15,490 bases of DNA from UBA6136 sp964344495 (lineage in GTDB: Bacteria > Pseudomonadota > Gammaproteobacteria > Methylococcales > Methylococcaceae), in assembly GCA_964344495.1 (NCBI GenBank), contig CAYFNI010000054.1:1-15490 (forward strand), in the 5' to 3' direction. A program made the translations under genes and the position numbers. Each line of letters starts with the position of its first letter. Positions within the stretch are counted from its first letter, which is position 1. The notes under the pieces were generated by a model. The model was not told where the DNA came from. It did no database searches and was given only the letters and a program-made list of their open reading frames with translations. Below are positions 14,023 through 15,490 of the stretch, in pieces.

Positions 14023-15432
14023 ATGTCACCGAAAGACGTGCTCAAAATGATCAAGGAAAACGAAGTCCGCTATGTGGATCTTCGTTTTTGCGACACCAAA
14101 GGCAAGGAACAGCATGTAACCGTCCCGGCCAGCACCGTGGACGAAGACATGTTCGAAGAAGGCAAAATGTTCGACGGTTCGTCCATTGCCGGCTGGAAGC
14201 ACATCAATGAATCCGACATGATTCTGATGCCCGATGCCAGCACGGCCGTCATGGACCCCTTCTTTGACGATGCCACTTTGGTCATCCGCTGCGACATCAT
14301 TGAGCCGGCCGACATGCTGGGTTACGAGCGCGACCCGCGGTCCATCGCCAAGCGCGCCGAAGCGTACATGAAGTCCACCGGCATTGCGGACACCGCGCTG
14401 TTCGGACCAGAAAACGAATACTTCGTGTTCGATGACGTCCGTTGGGGTGCCTCCATGCAGGGCTCCTTCTTCAAGGTCGATTCCGAGGAAGCCGGCTGGA
14501 ACTCCGAAAAAGTCTACGAAGACGGCAACATCGGCCACCGTCCGGGCACCAAGGGCGGCTACTTCCCGGTTCCGCCGGTCGACTCCATGCAGGATCTGCG
14601 CTCGGCCATGTGTAACACCCTGGAAGACATGGGTCTGGTCGTCGAAGTGCACCACCACGAAGTCGCCACGGCCGGTCAGTGCGAAATCGGCGTCAAGTTC
14701 GGCACGCTGGTCAAGAAGGCCGACGAAGTACTGGTCCTCAAGTACGTCATTCAGAACGTCGCCCATGCCTTCGGCAAGACCGCGACCTTCATGCCCAAGC
14801 CGCTGGTCGGCGACAACGGCAGCGGCATGCACGTCCACCAGTCGCTGGCGAAGGATGGCAAGAACCTCTTCACGGGCGACCTCTATGGTGGTCTGTCCGA
14901 AACCGCCCTCTACTACATCGGCGGCATCATCAAGCATGCCAAGGCCCTGAATGCCTTCTGCAACGCCTCCACCAACAGCTACAAGCGACTGGTGCCGGGT
15001 TTTGAAGCGCCGGTCATGCTGGCCTACTCGGCCCGCAACCGCTCCGCGTCGATTCGTGTTCCGTACGTCCAGAATCCGAAGGCTCGCCGCATCGAGGTGC
15101 GCTTCCCCGATTCCACCGCGAACCCCTATCTGGCTTTCTCCGCCATGCTGATGGCTGGCTTGGATGGCATCCAGAACAAGATCCACCCCGGCGATGCCAT
15201 GGACAAGGATCTGTACGATTTGCCGCCGGAAGAAGAGAAAGCCATTCCTCAGGTTTGCCACTCCTTCGACATGGCACTGGAAGCTCTGGATGCAGACCGC
15301 GAGTTCCTGACCCGTGGCGGTGTCTTCACCAACGACATGATTGATGCCTACATCGGCCTGAAGATGGAAGAAGTCACTCGACTGCGCATGAGCACCCATC
15401 CGGTCGAATACGACATGTACTACAGCCTCTAA
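14023..15432 (+). CDS. glnA: GlnA, type I glutamine synthetase
   Basis: GlnA makes glutamine from glutamate, ammonia and ATP and is the main entry point of ammonium into metabolism. The 469-residue protein matches the dodecameric GS-I beta type. It has FDGSSIAGW near the N-terminus, metal and glutamate ligands in FGPENEYFVFD, HHHEVATAGQCEIG, the NGSGMHVHQS loop, the TNSYKRLVPGFEAP substrate segment, the arginines in RNRSASIRVP, and RRIEVRFPDSTANPYLA. Tyr398 in KDLYDLPPEE is the adenylylation site, so activity is probably controlled by GlnE and a PII protein. A strong Shine-Dalgarno sequence, TGAGGAG, fixes the ATG at 14023. The upstream sigma-54 promoter and NtrC site suggest induction under nitrogen limitation. 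No nitrogen regulatory gene is visible before the window ends 58 bases after the stop. Confidence 0.99.
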   Translation: MSPKDVLKMIKENEVRYVDLRFCDTKGKEQHVTVPASTVDEDMFEEGKMFDGSSIAGWKHINESDMILMPDASTAVMDPFFDDATLVIRCDIIEPADMLGYERDPRSIAKRAEAYMKSTGIADTALFGPENEYFVFDDVRWGASMQGSFFKVDSEEAGWNSEKVYEDGNIGHRPGTKGGYFPVPPVDSMQDLRSAMCNTLEDMGLVVEVHHHEVATAGQCEIGVKFGTLVKKADEVLVLKYVIQNVAHAFGKTATFMPKPLVGDNGSGMHVHQSLAKDGKNLFTGDLYGGLSETALYYIGGIIKHAKALNAFCNASTNSYKRLVPGFEAPVMLAYSARNRSASIRVPYVQNPKARRIEVRFPDSTANPYLAFSAMLMAGLDGIQNKIHPGDAMDKDLYDLPPEEEKAIPQVCHSFDMALEALDADREFLTRGGVFTNDMIDAYIGLKMEEVTRLRMSTHPVEYDMYYSL

Positions 15433-15450
15433 TGCCTGTTTGCATGTCCA

Positions 15451-15474
15451 TGTGATGCCGTAAGAAGCATCGCA
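15451..15474 (+). other. Hairpin downstream of glnA
   Basis: TGTGATGC (15451-15458) pairs with GCATCGCA (15467-15474), eight base pairs including one G-U, around an eight-base loop. It starts 19 bases after the glnA stop. No U-tract is seen in the remaining 16 bases, so it may be a weak or factor-dependent terminator or an mRNA-stabilising structure. Confidence 0.4.
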
Positions 15475-15490
15475 CCCCTGAAAGCCCCGC

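Noticed and set aside
14026..15399. A 457-codon open frame on the minus strand across glnA
   Set aside because: It mirrors the glnA reading frame and has no recognisable domain. Long antisense frames are expected from biased codon use in GC-rich conserved genes.
1..15490. Mobile elements, CRISPR arrays, tRNA or rRNA genes, defence or toxin-antitoxin genes, or a novel gene cluster
   Set aside because: Nearly all of the sequence is covered by identified core genes. I found no regularly spaced repeats, no transposase-like frames, no cloverleaf sequences and no unexplained gap above 150 bases.

Overview
The window is a compact block of chromosomal housekeeping genes from a gammaproteobacterium with roughly 60% G+C. 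The gene order murG-murC-murB-ddl-ftsQ-ftsA-ftsZ-lpxC, then dciA (opposite strand), secA, argJ, a mutT-thiE fusion and glnA, is the arrangement I recall from Pseudomonas-like and sulfur-oxidising gammaproteobacteria. It differs from the enteric layout, where secM sits between lpxC and secA. A chemolithotrophic group such as Halothiobacillaceae or Chromatiales is possible, but I cannot fix the genus. A run of ten N inside secA shows this is a draft or scaffolded assembly.

Positions 1-8202 are the distal half of the division and cell wall (dcw) cluster, all on the plus strand. MurG (C-terminal part only), MurC, MurB and Ddl make peptidoglycan precursors. FtsQ, FtsA and FtsZ build the division ring, and LpxC commits UDP-GlcNAc to lipid A. 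Genes overlap by 1-4 bases or lie within about 50 bases of each other, apart from the 111-base ftsZ-lpxC gap, which holds a GC-rich hairpin. A strong intrinsic terminator closes the cluster just after lpxC.

Positions 8203-11627 hold dciA (helicase loader, minus strand) and secA (protein-export ATPase, plus strand), which diverge from a 146-base intergenic region. argJ starts two bases after the secA stop. A Nudix hydrolase fused to a ThiE-like domain follows after 92 bases.

Positions 13888-15490 hold glnA. Its upstream region shows a sigma-54 promoter with the exact GG-N10-GC spacing and, about 107 bases before the predicted start site, a perfect 17-base palindrome matching the NtrC enhancer pattern GCACC-N5-GGTGC. 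This implies nitrogen-regulated glutamine synthetase.

I see no mobile elements, CRISPR arrays, tRNA or rRNA genes, and no evidence for a novel multi-gene system. The points most worth a second look are the NtrC/sigma-54 control region overlapping the end of mutT-thiE, the ThiE-like domain that has lost its catalytic residues, and the artefactual in-frame N gap in secA.
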